From an uncultured Eubacteriales bacterium (GTDB lineage: Bacteria > Bacillota_A > Clostridia > Christensenellales > Aristaeellaceae), in the NCBI GenBank assembly GCA_902775835.1, contig CACYNZ010000198.1, forward strand, positions 1 to 7,065: a stretch of 7,065 nt of DNA. The letters run 5' to 3'. Positions 1 through 6,608 of the stretch are shown in pieces. The notes beneath the pieces are model-generated. The model made no database searches. It worked only from the letters and a program-made list of their open reading frames with translations, and was not told where the DNA came from. The translations under genes were made by a program, and so were the position numbers. How positions within the stretch are numbered: position 1 is the first letter of the stretch; each line of letters begins with the position of its first letter.

Positions 1-14
1 TTACGGGTGAAAGA

Positions 15-21
15 AAAGGAG
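15..21 (+). promoter_or_regulatory. Ribosome binding site that fixes the SIMPL gene start
   Basis: AAAGGAG lies six bases before the ATG at 28. The reading frame is open upstream to a GTG at 7, but that codon would put the ribosome site inside the gene and place charged residues before the signal peptide. The ATG at 28 is therefore the better start. Confidence 0.75.
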
Positions 22-27
22 ATCAAT

Positions 28-726
28 ATGAAAAAAGCCACCATTCTTATGCTCGTCCTGCTCCTGACCCTTGTGTTCTCCACCGCTTCTGCGGATCCTT
101 CCATCACGGTACGGGGTAACGGTGAAACCCAGGTCAGCGCGGACACAGCCGTCGTTTCCCTGGGAGTCAGTGCCCGGGACCGGGATGTGCTCATGGCACA
201 GCAGAAAGTGAATGAAGCCATTGCGGCCATACGCAAGGCGCTGACGGATCAGGGGATCAGCGAAGAAGACATCAACACGGACTATATGAACATCTATGCC
301 ATGTATGACTACACGGACAGTCAGGAACAGATCTCGGCCTACAACGCCAGTTCCACCCTGGCCATCCGCGTGACGGATCTTGACAGCACCGGTGCCCTGA
401 TCGATGCCGCCTTCCAGGCCGGAGCCAACACGCTCAACGGCATTTCCTTCTCGGCCTCGGATACGGAGGAAGCCAGAGCCCAGGCGCTGAGAATGGCGGT
501 CGCGGACGCCCGGGCAAAGGCAGAGATTCTCGCTGAGGCTTCCGGTCTCACCATCACCGGCATTGAGGAGATCATCGAAGGCGATGTGTCCAGCTTTGAA
601 AACATGGTGGGCAATTTTTCCGCCAAGCGCGTGGAGGCCAGTGAGGACACTGCTGCGGGCACCGTGGTGCAGGCAGCGAGGCTGATCGTTTCCGCCACGG
701 TCACCGTCATCTTTGAATGCGAATAA
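28..726 (+). CDS. Secreted SIMPL domain (DUF541/YggE-like) protein
   Basis: This 232-residue protein belongs to the SIMPL/DUF541 family (YggE, BP26), whose bacterial members are exported proteins linked to oxidative stress or forming oligomeric channel-like assemblies. The exact role is not known here. Residues 1-22 form a signal peptide (two lysines, a leucine-rich core, and a likely cut after the ASA at 20-22). No lipobox cysteine is present, so a soluble secreted form or an uncleaved anchor is expected. The SIMPL domain fills about residues 24-231. Family-typical parts are the opening strand ITVRGNGE with ADTAVVSLGV, the GISEEDINT segment near 77-84, AGANTLNGISF at 131-141, and the AR-AL-A-ADARAKAEILA helix at 149-169. 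Length is normal for the family. It stands alone on its strand, ends 24 bases before a strong hairpin terminator, and its promoter lies left of the window. Confidence 0.9.
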   Translation: MKKATILMLVLLLTLVFSTASADPSITVRGNGETQVSADTAVVSLGVSARDRDVLMAQQKVNEAIAAIRKALTDQGISEEDINTDYMNIYAMYDYTDSQEQISAYNASSTLAIRVTDLDSTGALIDAAFQAGANTLNGISFSASDTEEARAQALRMAVADARAKAEILAEASGLTITGIEEIIEGDVSSFENMVGNFSAKRVEASEDTAAGTVVQAARLIVSATVTVIFECE

Positions 727-750
727 CCAAAGAATCCTTCCGGAAGCGGA

Positions 751-791
751 AAAAGCCGGCAGACGCCCATGATCAGCGTCTGCCGGCTTTT
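751..791. terminator. Bidirectional intrinsic terminator between convergent genes
   Basis: AAAAGCCGGCAGACGC (751-766) pairs perfectly with 776-791 around a 9-base loop, giving a 16-bp GC-rich stem. It ends in a short T run on the + strand and, because five As precede it, in five Ts on the - strand. It lies 24 bases after the SIMPL stop and about 53 bases after the stop of the leftward NUDIX gene, so it can serve both. Confidence 0.88.
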
Positions 792-844
792 GATCTGTCT
801 GTTTCACATCTGGAGCACGGAATACTTCCGGACGCCCCTGCGGA

Positions 845-1345
845 TCAGGCTTCACCCTTCTCCGCTTCATCCAGATAGGCGTTCAGAAACCGGCCGGCCA
901 GGATTTCCGGCCGAATATTTCTCCGCGCTTCCTCAAAGGTGAACCACGCACAGGAGTCGATCTCATAGTTCGGGTTCAGTTCGCTTTCATCCTTTACGAA
1001 CACGGTGAAATTGCACATCAGCGTATTGGAGGGCTCGAAGAACTCCGTCCTGTTGAACCTCAGCCGGACCGCCGTCATGCCCGTCTCTTCCTTCAGTTCC
1101 CGCACAGCGGCGTGCTCCAGGGTTTCGGTGCGGTTGACGTAGCCCGCCACCAGGCGGTAAAAGTCTTTCCCATACTGCTTGATCAGCAGTACTTTCCTGT
1201 CGCACTCGCTTACGACAATCATGCTGACCGCAACATTGTACATGGGAAACCGGTACTCGCCGCACTTGGGGCAGAAGGGCACCATGCCTTCGTGCTCCAG
1301 TTCCCGGTCCACAAGCTGTGTACCGCATACAGGACAATAGCTCAT
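845..1345 (-). CDS. NUDIX hydrolase with N-terminal zinc ribbon, NudC-like
   Basis: This 166-residue cytoplasmic enzyme should cleave a nucleoside diphosphate linked to another group, using Mg2+ or Mn2+. Residues 4-28 hold two CPxC-type knuckles (C4, C7, C25, C28) forming a zinc ribbon. The NUDIX box is complete: G68, E74, then R82-E83-L84-x-E86-E87-x-G89. Zinc ribbon plus NUDIX is the layout of NudC, the NADH pyrophosphatase and RNA NAD-decapping enzyme. However, the SQPWPFP specificity motif after the NUDIX box is absent: the matching place reads FFEPSNTLM (102-110). It also lacks the extra N-terminal domain of NudC (about 257 residues in E. coli). The substrate is therefore uncertain. The start is supported by GAGGTGAT at 1349-1356, just upstream on this strand. 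It lies 55 bases downstream of the next NUDIX gene, with no obvious terminator between, so the two are probably co-transcribed. Confidence 0.88.
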   Translation of the reverse strand: MSYCPVCGTQLVDRELEHEGMVPFCPKCGEYRFPMYNVAVSMIVVSECDRKVLLIKQYGKDFYRLVAGYVNRTETLEHAAVRELKEETGMTAVRLRFNRTEFFEPSNTLMCNFTVFVKDESELNPNYEIDSCAWFTFEEARRNIRPEILAGRFLNAYLDEAEKGEA

Positions 1346-1400
1346 TCCATCACCTCATGAAATCCTTTCCAGATTCTCCGTCCGGCCGGAAGATCCGCCC

Positions 1401-1841
1401 TCATGGTTCAACTGCCCGGAGCCGTTCCGCCGCTTCCCGGAAAAGCACCGGCGTCACCCGGGGATAGGTCAGTTCCTCCGGTAAACATTCAAAGGCCTGA
1501 ACCTTCTGCATCTCATACTCCGGAAGCGCTTCCCGCTCCAGCACCCTGGCGGCAAACACCCTGCCATTGGATTCGCCTTCCGAATCGAAGGCGTAATAGT
1601 CGCATACAGGCAGAAGTTCGGCACATGTCACGCCGCTTTCCTCATACAGCTCGCGCCGGGCCGCCTCCTCCGGCGTCTCATTCGCCTCTATATGCCCGCC
1701 CTGGGTTTCCCAGGCCCTGTGTCCCCGGTGCCAGCTCAGGAGCATCCGGCCGTTCTCGAACGCGCACACCACCACAAACCGGAGCGGGCTCAGGGAGCCC
1801 AGGGGATGAATCCTGCACTGCAGTTCACGATGACCGGTCAT
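1401..1841 (-). CDS. NUDIX hydrolase, YtkD/MutT-like
   Basis: This 146-residue single-domain NUDIX protein has a perfect box: G49, E55, R63-E64-L65-x-E67-E68-x-G70. The WETQGGHIE segment (44-52) aligns with the WEFPGGK-type approach seen in MutT and in Bacillus YtkD, which clean up oxidised or modified nucleotides or trim RNA 5' ends. The tail SNGRVFAARV and LTYPRVTPVLF fits YtkD-like proteins better than ADP-ribose hydrolases. The substrate is inferred only. The frame is open on this strand up to 2159, but I place the start at the ATG ending at 1841. The NUDIX fold begins right after it, GGGAAAGG lies just upstream, the extra 106 residues resemble no domain and are cysteine-rich, and the extension would run across the predicted promoter and into the divergent regulator gene. 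It is the first gene of a probable two-gene NUDIX transcript. Confidence 0.85.
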   Translation of the reverse strand: MTGHRELQCRIHPLGSLSPLRFVVVCAFENGRMLLSWHRGHRAWETQGGHIEANETPEEAARRELYEESGVTCAELLPVCDYYAFDSEGESNGRVFAARVLEREALPEYEMQKVQAFECLPEELTYPRVTPVLFREAAERLRAVEP

Positions 1842-1903
1842 GCCTTTCCCTGCCTTACTGTCATGTTCCCCGGATGCACAGCGCCGGCTCCGGGTTCCCG
1901 TGC

Positions 1904-1932
1904 ATTCTATCCCGATTTTCTGAAACCCGCAA
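1904..1932 (-). promoter_or_regulatory. Predicted sigma-A-type promoter for the NUDIX pair
   Basis: Read on the - strand, TTGCGG (1927-1932) is followed after exactly 17 bases by TAGAAT (1904-1909). The -10 matches the consensus at five of six positions, the -35 at three. Initiation would fall near 1897, giving a leader of about 55 bases before the ATG at 1841. This position supports the short start chosen for that gene. Confidence 0.5.
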
Positions 1933-1983
1933 GGCATGTCCGCGTCCCCGGCACTGACACAGATGCGTGTCATGCCGCGGGGA

Positions 1984-2004
1984 ACTGTACCTGCTCCCGG
2001 ACAG
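1984..2004. promoter_or_regulatory. Possible accessory regulator half-sites
   Basis: ACTGTACCT at 1984-1992 recurs exactly at 2009-2017 inside the palindrome, 25 bases away. GGACAG at 1999-2004 gives it a partner arm like that of the site at 6515-6532, but with 12 rather than 8 bases between CTGT and ACAG. It may be a weak or single-arm contact site. Chance is not excluded. Confidence 0.3.
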
Positions 2005-2008
2005 AAAT

Positions 2009-2026
2009 ACTGTACCTTTGTACAGT
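2009..2026. promoter_or_regulatory. Palindromic operator upstream of the LuxR-type regulator
   Basis: ACTGTAC-CTTT-GTACAGT is a perfect inverted repeat with 7-base arms. The CTGT-N8-ACAG form matches the Vibrio lux box layout, bound by GerE/LuxR-type helix-turn-helix proteins, and also that of gammaproteobacterial LexA boxes. Its centre is 31.5 bases before the predicted -10 (about -43 from the start point), a normal position for an activator touching the -35. A second copy lies at 6515-6532 with the same spacing. The likely binder is the regulator encoded just downstream; this is inferred. Confidence 0.6.
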
Positions 2027-2045
2027 GGGAGTCTTCACGGGCATA

Positions 2046-2054
2046 TGGTACAAT
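2046..2054 (+). promoter_or_regulatory. Extended -10 promoter of the regulator-peptidase operon
   Basis: TGG-TACAAT carries the TGn extension followed by a -10 with five of six consensus bases. At the 17-base spacing the -35 position (2026-2031) reads TGGGAG, which is poor and abuts the palindrome, as expected for a promoter needing an activator. Initiation would be near 2061. Confidence 0.5.
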
Positions 2055-2142
2055 ATAGGACACACAGACAGAACAGATGCCTGTTTCCCCGTAAGCACGG
2101 GCAGAATCAGGCCAGGACCCCGGAACATGAGGAGATAAGATC

Positions 2143-4518
2143 ATGGCACAGCCGCCCATTATCCGAAGAACCGAAAAGATCCGTGAAGCCGCTTCCCTTC
2201 TGAAGGAGAGAAGAATCGTCTATATTTCCGCCTTCTTCTACAGCGGAAAGACCGTTTTGCTCAGTCAGCTCTGCGACGCCTGGGACGGGCCCATCCTGTG
2301 GTTCCGCCCCGAAGAGGAGGAATGGACATGTTTCCGCCAGCGCGCCGCGGAGGCGAAAGGCAGCCTCCTGGTCATCGACAGCATTGATCACCCCGCCCCG
2401 GAAATGGAGGGCAGGCTTACCTCGCTCCTGGCACAGACCAAGGATACGCATTACATCATACTGGCCGGGCGCGCCCAGATGCCCGCGGAACTGCACAGCA
2501 TGTGCGCCTCCGGCGTCATCGCCACACTGGGCAGGGAATTCATGATGTTTGACGCGGAGGAGATTGTCCAGCTGTTTCTTGAATACGGGCTTGAGCTTCT
2601 GCCCTCGGATGTGCAGATGATTCTGTCCCGGCTTTGGGGCTGGGCGTTCGGCCTGCATATGCTGGCACGCCGGCTGCTTTCCCACGGCAGCACGTCCTTC
2701 AGCGCCGCCATAGAGGATACAAGGGAGGACATCAAGCGCATCCTGGTCACGGACGTGATCTCATCCTTTCCCGAAGCGGAGCGGCAGCTCATGTACAACC
2801 TGTCGCCCTTTGAGCACTTTTCCGCGGACATGGCGCGCATCGTGACCGGACGCACCGACGCGCCAAAGGTCATGGACGACATTTCACGCAGGTCCTATAT
2901 GTTTCTGCGCCAGGGAAACAGCGAATACGTGTTTATCCCCATTGTCCGGCAGGCGCTTTTCTCGGAAATGCGCAATCTCTACACCCAGGACTACATCAAC
3001 GGCCAGTTCCGGCGCGCCGCGCTGTACTATGAGCTGGCAGGCAAGGTACCCCAGGCCATCGCCTATTACCGGAAGCTCGGGGACGTGGAAAAGATCCGGG
3101 AACTTTTGATCCGGGATACGTTCAACCGGCCCGCGGACGGCGATTATGTGGACCTTCGGGACGGGTACGCCATGCTGGACCGGGAAACCATTCTCGCCTA
3201 CCCGGAGCTGATCAAGGGCAAGTGTGAAATCGAATGCCTTCAGGGACATGCGGAGGAAAGCGACAGGTGGTACGAGGCGCTGGAGCAGTTCATACGCCGC
3301 ACGCCCGCCCGGGACGCACGGCGCCAGACCGCACTGGAGGCCCGGGCCTATCTGGACCTGTGCCTTTCCCACCGCGGAAGCGGCGGCACGCTGAAGCGGC
3401 TGCTGGCGGTGGCGAAATCGCCCGCCCTCATCCAGTCGCCGGCCTGGCGCAACGGATTCAATGTTTCGGGAAACAGTGTCAGCCTCCTGAACGGCGGCCT
3501 GGACTTCAGCCGCTGGGTGCCTCACGGCTGGCGCATCTACCGGCTGTTCCGCAGGCCCATTGAACTGGCGCTCGGGAAAAGCGGCGGCGGGGTGGCTGAG
3601 CTCGCCATTGCGGAACGGGACCTGGAGGCGCGCCTGGACGGTGACTACACCGAAGCCATGCTGAAGGTGCGGGAAGGCCTGCAGCGCACCGCGGACAATC
3701 CCGAGCTGCACTACGCGGGCATCGGCATCCAGAGCCGGATGGAGGCGGCCCAGGGCAATGTACAGACCGCGGTGTCCATGATGGATCATGCCATATCCTC
3801 ACTGACGGAGCAGTCGCCCAGGCGGCTTGCGCAGAACCTGGAGGTCTTCCGTCTGCACCTGCTCCTTCTCAGCGGGGACACGTCGGAAGCGCGGAGCTGG
3901 CTGGAGACGAAGGCGCCGGACGAGACCAGCGATTTCGTGATCATGGACCGCTACCGGTACATGCTGAAGCTGCGGCTGTATATCATCCTCGGGCAGCGGG
4001 AAAAGGTGCCGTTCCTGGCGGCGCTGCTGCGTCAGTACTTCGAGAGCTATGACCGGCCCTACATGCTGATCCAGCTGAACCTGCTGGAAGCCGTGTGCCA
4101 TTTCCGCAGCGGGAATGACCTGTGGCGCACAAGAATGCAGGAAGCGCTGAGCCTGGCCCGGCACTACGGTCTGGCGCGGGTCATCGCCGATGAGGGCATT
4201 GCCATCATTGATCTGCTCAATGAGATGCAGCTGCCGGAGGGAGCCTGGGAACAGGGAATCCTTTCCCTGACCCGGCGGCAGGCGGCGTTCTATCCCGCGT
4301 TTATGAAGCAGGCGGCCATCAGGCCGATGTTTACCGACCGTGAGTACCAGGTGTACTCCCTGATGACCGCCGGGTATAGAAACGCGAAGATCGCGTCCAT
4401 CCTGGGCATCTCAGAGCGCACCGTCAAGTATTTCTGCGCCCTGATCTACAAAAAGCTGGGCGTGGAGACAAGAGCGGAAGCCCTGAACCGGGCCGCAGAA
4501 CTGGGGGATATCAAATGA
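2143..4518 (+). CDS. MalT-like STAND ATPase transcriptional regulator with LuxR C-terminal DNA-binding domain
   Basis: This 791-residue cytoplasmic regulator belongs to the large LuxR (LAL/MalT-like) class, in which nucleotide and inducer binding switch a STAND ATPase into an oligomer that activates transcription. A P-loop is visible at A30-xxxx-G35-K36-T37, a Walker B-like strand at LLVIDSID (75-82), and a YIILAGR sensor strand (104-110). A winged-helix region ends near the VFIPIVRQALF stretch (263-273), as in MalT relatives. Residues about 280-700 are helical and TPR-like, the probable signal-sensing arm. Residues 729-790 form the LuxR/GerE helix-turn-helix, with TDRE (731-734), AKIASILGISERTVK (748-762) and KKLGVETRAEAL (770-781). 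MalT itself is 901 residues, so this is a shorter but complete member. AGGAG precedes the ATG by eight bases. The stop overlaps the peptidase gene by ATGA, so the two are translationally coupled. The inducer is unknown. Confidence 0.92.
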   Translation: MAQPPIIRRTEKIREAASLLKERRIVYISAFFYSGKTVLLSQLCDAWDGPILWFRPEEEEWTCFRQRAAEAKGSLLVIDSIDHPAPEMEGRLTSLLAQTKDTHYIILAGRAQMPAELHSMCASGVIATLGREFMMFDAEEIVQLFLEYGLELLPSDVQMILSRLWGWAFGLHMLARRLLSHGSTSFSAAIEDTREDIKRILVTDVISSFPEAERQLMYNLSPFEHFSADMARIVTGRTDAPKVMDDISRRSYMFLRQGNSEYVFIPIVRQALFSEMRNLYTQDYINGQFRRAALYYELAGKVPQAIAYYRKLGDVEKIRELLIRDTFNRPADGDYVDLRDGYAMLDRETILAYPELIKGKCEIECLQGHAEESDRWYEALEQFIRRTPARDARRQTALEARAYLDLCLSHRGSGGTLKRLLAVAKSPALIQSPAWRNGFNVSGNSVSLLNGGLDFSRWVPHGWRIYRLFRRPIELALGKSGGGVAELAIAERDLEARLDGDYTEAMLKVREGLQRTADNPELHYAGIGIQSRMEAAQGNVQTAVSMMDHAISSLTEQSPRRLAQNLEVFRLHLLLLSGDTSEARSWLETKAPDETSDFVIMDRYRYMLKLRLYIILGQREKVPFLAALLRQYFESYDRPYMLIQLNLLEAVCHFRSGNDLWRTRMQEALSLARHYGLARVIADEGIAIIDLLNEMQLPEGAWEQGILSLTRRQAAFYPAFMKQAAIRPMFTDREYQVYSLMTAGYRNAKIASILGISERTVKYFCALIYKKLGVETRAEALNRAAELGDIK

Positions 4519-6482
4519 AGAAAATCATGATGCTGCTGATCATGGCCGCGCTGCTCCTGCCTGCATTCCCTGCACTGGCCGATGCGGATTTCACCCTGCT
4601 CGTCTACATGTGCGGCACGGATCTTCAGAGCGACGCCTGCTATGATATCTATGAAATGGGCCTGGCCGAAAACAGCGAGAACGTGAACATTGTGGTGCTG
4701 GCCGGCGGAGCCTCGGAATGGGACTTTGAGGACATTCCAGGCGATACGCGCAGCCTCATCACCATCCGGGACGGGTATTTTGAATCCATTACGGACTGGG
4801 GCTGGGCTTCCATGGGCAGCGAGGAAAGCCTGCTGGAGTTCCTGAGCTACGGCCTGACCGAGTTCCCCGCCGACAGAACGGCCGTGATTCTCTGGGACCA
4901 CGGCGCCGGCTCCGAGGGCGGCATCTGCTTTGATGAGACCGCCGAGGACGATGACGGACTGACGCTTACGGAAATCAACAGCGTGCTGTATGACCTGCAT
5001 GAACAGCTGGGCGGGTTCCATATCGATCTGTTCGGCTGCGACGCCTGCATGATGGCCACCTATGAAATGGCCGCCATGCTCTCCTACTATGACATTGACT
5101 GGTTCCTGGCCAGTGAGGAGCTGGAGCCGGGCACCGGCTGGTATTACACGCCCTGGCTGCAGGCCCTGGACAGGTCCCCGGACATGTCCTCGGAAGCGCT
5201 CTGTGAGCTGATCGCGGACAGCTATATGCAGGGGGCGCTGGAGGAGGATCCGGACTCGCCGCTGACCATCAGCGCGGTGAACCTGAAAAAGATCGAGCCC
5301 CTGCGCAATGCCATGGAAAGCCTGGGCGTGTCCCTGCAGTCCGGGCTGGAAAGCGGACAGGCCGCGGAAATCCGGCGCGGGCGCAGCCGCATGTACACGT
5401 TCGGGTCCTATGTGGACGCCAGCTGGGACATGGTGGACCTGGGCGCCATGCTGGACGCCTATGCGCACCTGGACCCGCAGGGCGCGGCAGATGCGCGCAC
5501 AGCGCTTTCCTCCGCGGTGCTGCTCAGCCGGCAGACGGACAACCTGAGCCCGTGCTGCGGGCTTTCCGTATTAATCCCGCACGATACCAAGAGCGAGTTT
5601 GAAAGCTACGTGGACGGCATGGACCTGTCCTTCTACATGCCCGGATGGATCGGATTCGTGAAGGCCTATGCCGGGCAGCTGTCCGGCGGGAGCTACACCT
5701 TTGCGCAGACCACGCCGGAAAACATCAGCGGATCGGGCTTTTTCACAGACATCACTTCCATATTCGCAGACTCCTCCGGCCAGTGGACCTGGAACACGGA
5801 CACGGAGACCTATGAGGAAAGCGAAGAGACCGGGATCGCCATTTCTGCAGACGCCGGGGACTATGCCTTCTCCGCCGTGCTTTCGTCCGCGGACCTGCAG
5901 TACCTGGACTATGTGGAAGGCATGATGATGATGGACATCAGCGATGAGGAATCCTGGGGATACATCGACCTGGGCCTTGTGCAGAACAATGTGATCGACT
6001 GGAGTACCGGACGGATCTACAGCCTGTTTGACGGCACCTGGCCCATTCTGGACGGACAGCTGGTGCCGCTGTACGATCAGCTCAGCAATAATTACGGGCG
6101 CAGAAGCCTGATCCCCGTAAAGCTCAACGGCGAGTACACCTATCTGGTGGTGGAATTCACGGCGGGCAGCACGGAAGGGCGCATTCTCGGCGCGAACGCG
6201 GGCTATGACGAGAACGGCCTGCCCATCCGCGGCACCACCCGGCTTAAGGAAGGCGACATCATTGTGCCGGTCTATACCTTCTACTACGGCACGGACGAGA
6301 ATGAGGACGACCTGGAGGAAGGCGAATTTGACGGGGATGAAATTGTCTGGCACAGCGGCCTTTCCGTCACCTATGAGGATGTGAGCGATGCGTCCGATCC
6401 GACGGATATGCTGTTCTGCTTTGTGCTCAATGACGTGTTCGGCGGGTATGACATGACGGAAGCCATCGCCTTTGAGATGTGA
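4515..6482 (+). CDS. Secreted clostripain-like (family C11) cysteine peptidase
   Basis: This 655-residue exported enzyme should cut proteins after basic residues, as characterised C11 peptidases do (clostripain, PmC11). A signal peptide spans residues 1-22, with a likely cut after ALA. The peptidase domain runs from about 25 to 385 and opens with the strand FTLLVYMCGTDLQ. The catalytic pair is visible: H129 in ILWDHGAG and C178 in FGCDACMMAT, with D176 at the place linked to basic-residue preference in PmC11. SEELEPGTGWYY (200-211) is the typical family motif after the cysteine. Residues about 395-655 form an acidic, probably beta-rich C-terminal region of unknown role. No sortase motif, lipobox or C-terminal membrane helix is seen, so release outside the cell is likely. 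It starts inside the regulator's stop codon, with GGGGGA six bases upstream, so it is co-expressed with the regulator. No clear terminator follows. Confidence 0.9.
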   Translation: MKKIMMLLIMAALLLPAFPALADADFTLLVYMCGTDLQSDACYDIYEMGLAENSENVNIVVLAGGASEWDFEDIPGDTRSLITIRDGYFESITDWGWASMGSEESLLEFLSYGLTEFPADRTAVILWDHGAGSEGGICFDETAEDDDGLTLTEINSVLYDLHEQLGGFHIDLFGCDACMMATYEMAAMLSYYDIDWFLASEELEPGTGWYYTPWLQALDRSPDMSSEALCELIADSYMQGALEEDPDSPLTISAVNLKKIEPLRNAMESLGVSLQSGLESGQAAEIRRGRSRMYTFGSYVDASWDMVDLGAMLDAYAHLDPQGAADARTALSSAVLLSRQTDNLSPCCGLSVLIPHDTKSEFESYVDGMDLSFYMPGWIGFVKAYAGQLSGGSYTFAQTTPENISGSGFFTDITSIFADSSGQWTWNTDTETYEESEETGIAISADAGDYAFSAVLSSADLQYLDYVEGMMMMDISDEESWGYIDLGLVQNNVIDWSTGRIYSLFDGTWPILDGQLVPLYDQLSNNYGRRSLIPVKLNGEYTYLVVEFTAGSTEGRILGANAGYDENGLPIRGTTRLKEGDIIVPVYTFYYGTDENEDDLEEGEFDGDEIVWHSGLSVTYEDVSDASDPTDMLFCFVLNDVFGGYDMTEAIAFEM

Positions 6483-6492
6483 AAGCATGCTC

Positions 6493-6555
6493 ATCCCGTG
6501 CACTTGACCCGCCACCTGTACCAAAGGACAGTAGACGGTTCAGATGTCACGGGAT
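6493..6555. repeat. 8-base inverted repeat framing the second operator
   Basis: ATCCCGTG (6493-6500) and CACGGGAT (6548-6555) are perfect reverse complements 47 bases apart, enclosing the palindrome at 6515-6532. The loop is too long for a normal terminator. The right arm ends at the -10. It could be chance or a secondary binding pair. Confidence 0.3.
6515..6532. promoter_or_regulatory. Second copy of the palindromic operator
   Basis: CCTGTACCAAAGGACAGT keeps the CTGT-N8-ACAG form of the site at 2009-2026 and agrees with it at 13 of 18 bases as written, or 14 of 18 in the opposite orientation. Its centre lies 31.5 bases before the -10 at 6555, identical to the first site. It is slightly imperfect as a palindrome. 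The match in both sequence and spacing argues for one shared regulator. Confidence 0.55.
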
Positions 6556-6560
6556 AAAAT
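6532..6560 (+). promoter_or_regulatory. Predicted promoter of the downstream secreted-protein gene
   Basis: TAGACG (6532-6537) and TAAAAT (6555-6560) are 17 bases apart, matching the consensus at four and five of six positions. Initiation would be near 6567, giving a leader of about 42 bases. The first -35 base is the last base of the palindrome, so a protein bound there would touch the polymerase. Confidence 0.5.
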
Positions 6561-6608
6561 ATTTACCAGCTCCTGAATGAGCAATACAGAAACGAAAGAG
6601 GTTTGACC

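Larger units (their letters stand above)
1842..2142. other. Divergent intergenic control region (301 bases)
   Basis: No credible gene lies here. The open frames crossing it are extensions or shadows. It holds a leftward promoter (1904-1932), a half-site (1984-1990), a perfect palindrome (2009-2026), a rightward extended -10 (2046-2054), and a leader of about 80 bases containing two short potential stems (2071-2086 and 2088-2101). AGGAG at 2130-2134 is eight bases before the regulator's ATG. Confidence 0.7.

Noticed and set aside
1..870. Long leftward open frame opposite the SIMPL gene
   Set aside because: It is antisense to a clear domain-bearing gene and crosses the terminator. Its translation shows no domain, and such frames are expected in GC-rich DNA.
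1316..1332. CTGT-N9-ACAG near the start of the zinc-ribbon NUDIX gene
   Set aside because: The spacing is nine rather than eight, it lies inside coding sequence for the zinc ribbon, and no promoter is placed around it.
1403..1957. Rightward proline-rich open frame over the NUDIX gene
   Set aside because: It is the antisense shadow of the perfect NUDIX box gene, with low-complexity composition.
1842..2159. N-terminal extension of the second NUDIX gene
   Set aside because: The 106 additional residues show no domain, overlap the regulator's start on the other strand and contain the predicted promoter. A ribosome site supports the ATG at 1841.
2884..3789. Leftward 301-residue open frame inside the regulator
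   Set aside because: It lies opposite the TPR-like part of the regulator and has no recognisable domain or ribosome site.
4446..5468. Leftward 340-residue open frame opposite the peptidase
   Set aside because: It is antisense to the catalytic domain carrying H129 and C178 and has no recognisable features.
5923..5936. Run of ATG triplets in the peptidase gene
   Set aside because: It encodes four methionines in frame within the C-terminal region. The run is too short to be a meaningful repeat and gives no frameshift.
5571..6524. Leftward 317-residue open frame opposite the peptidase C-terminus
   Set aside because: It is a shadow of a real gene in GC-rich DNA, histidine- and valine-rich without domain character.
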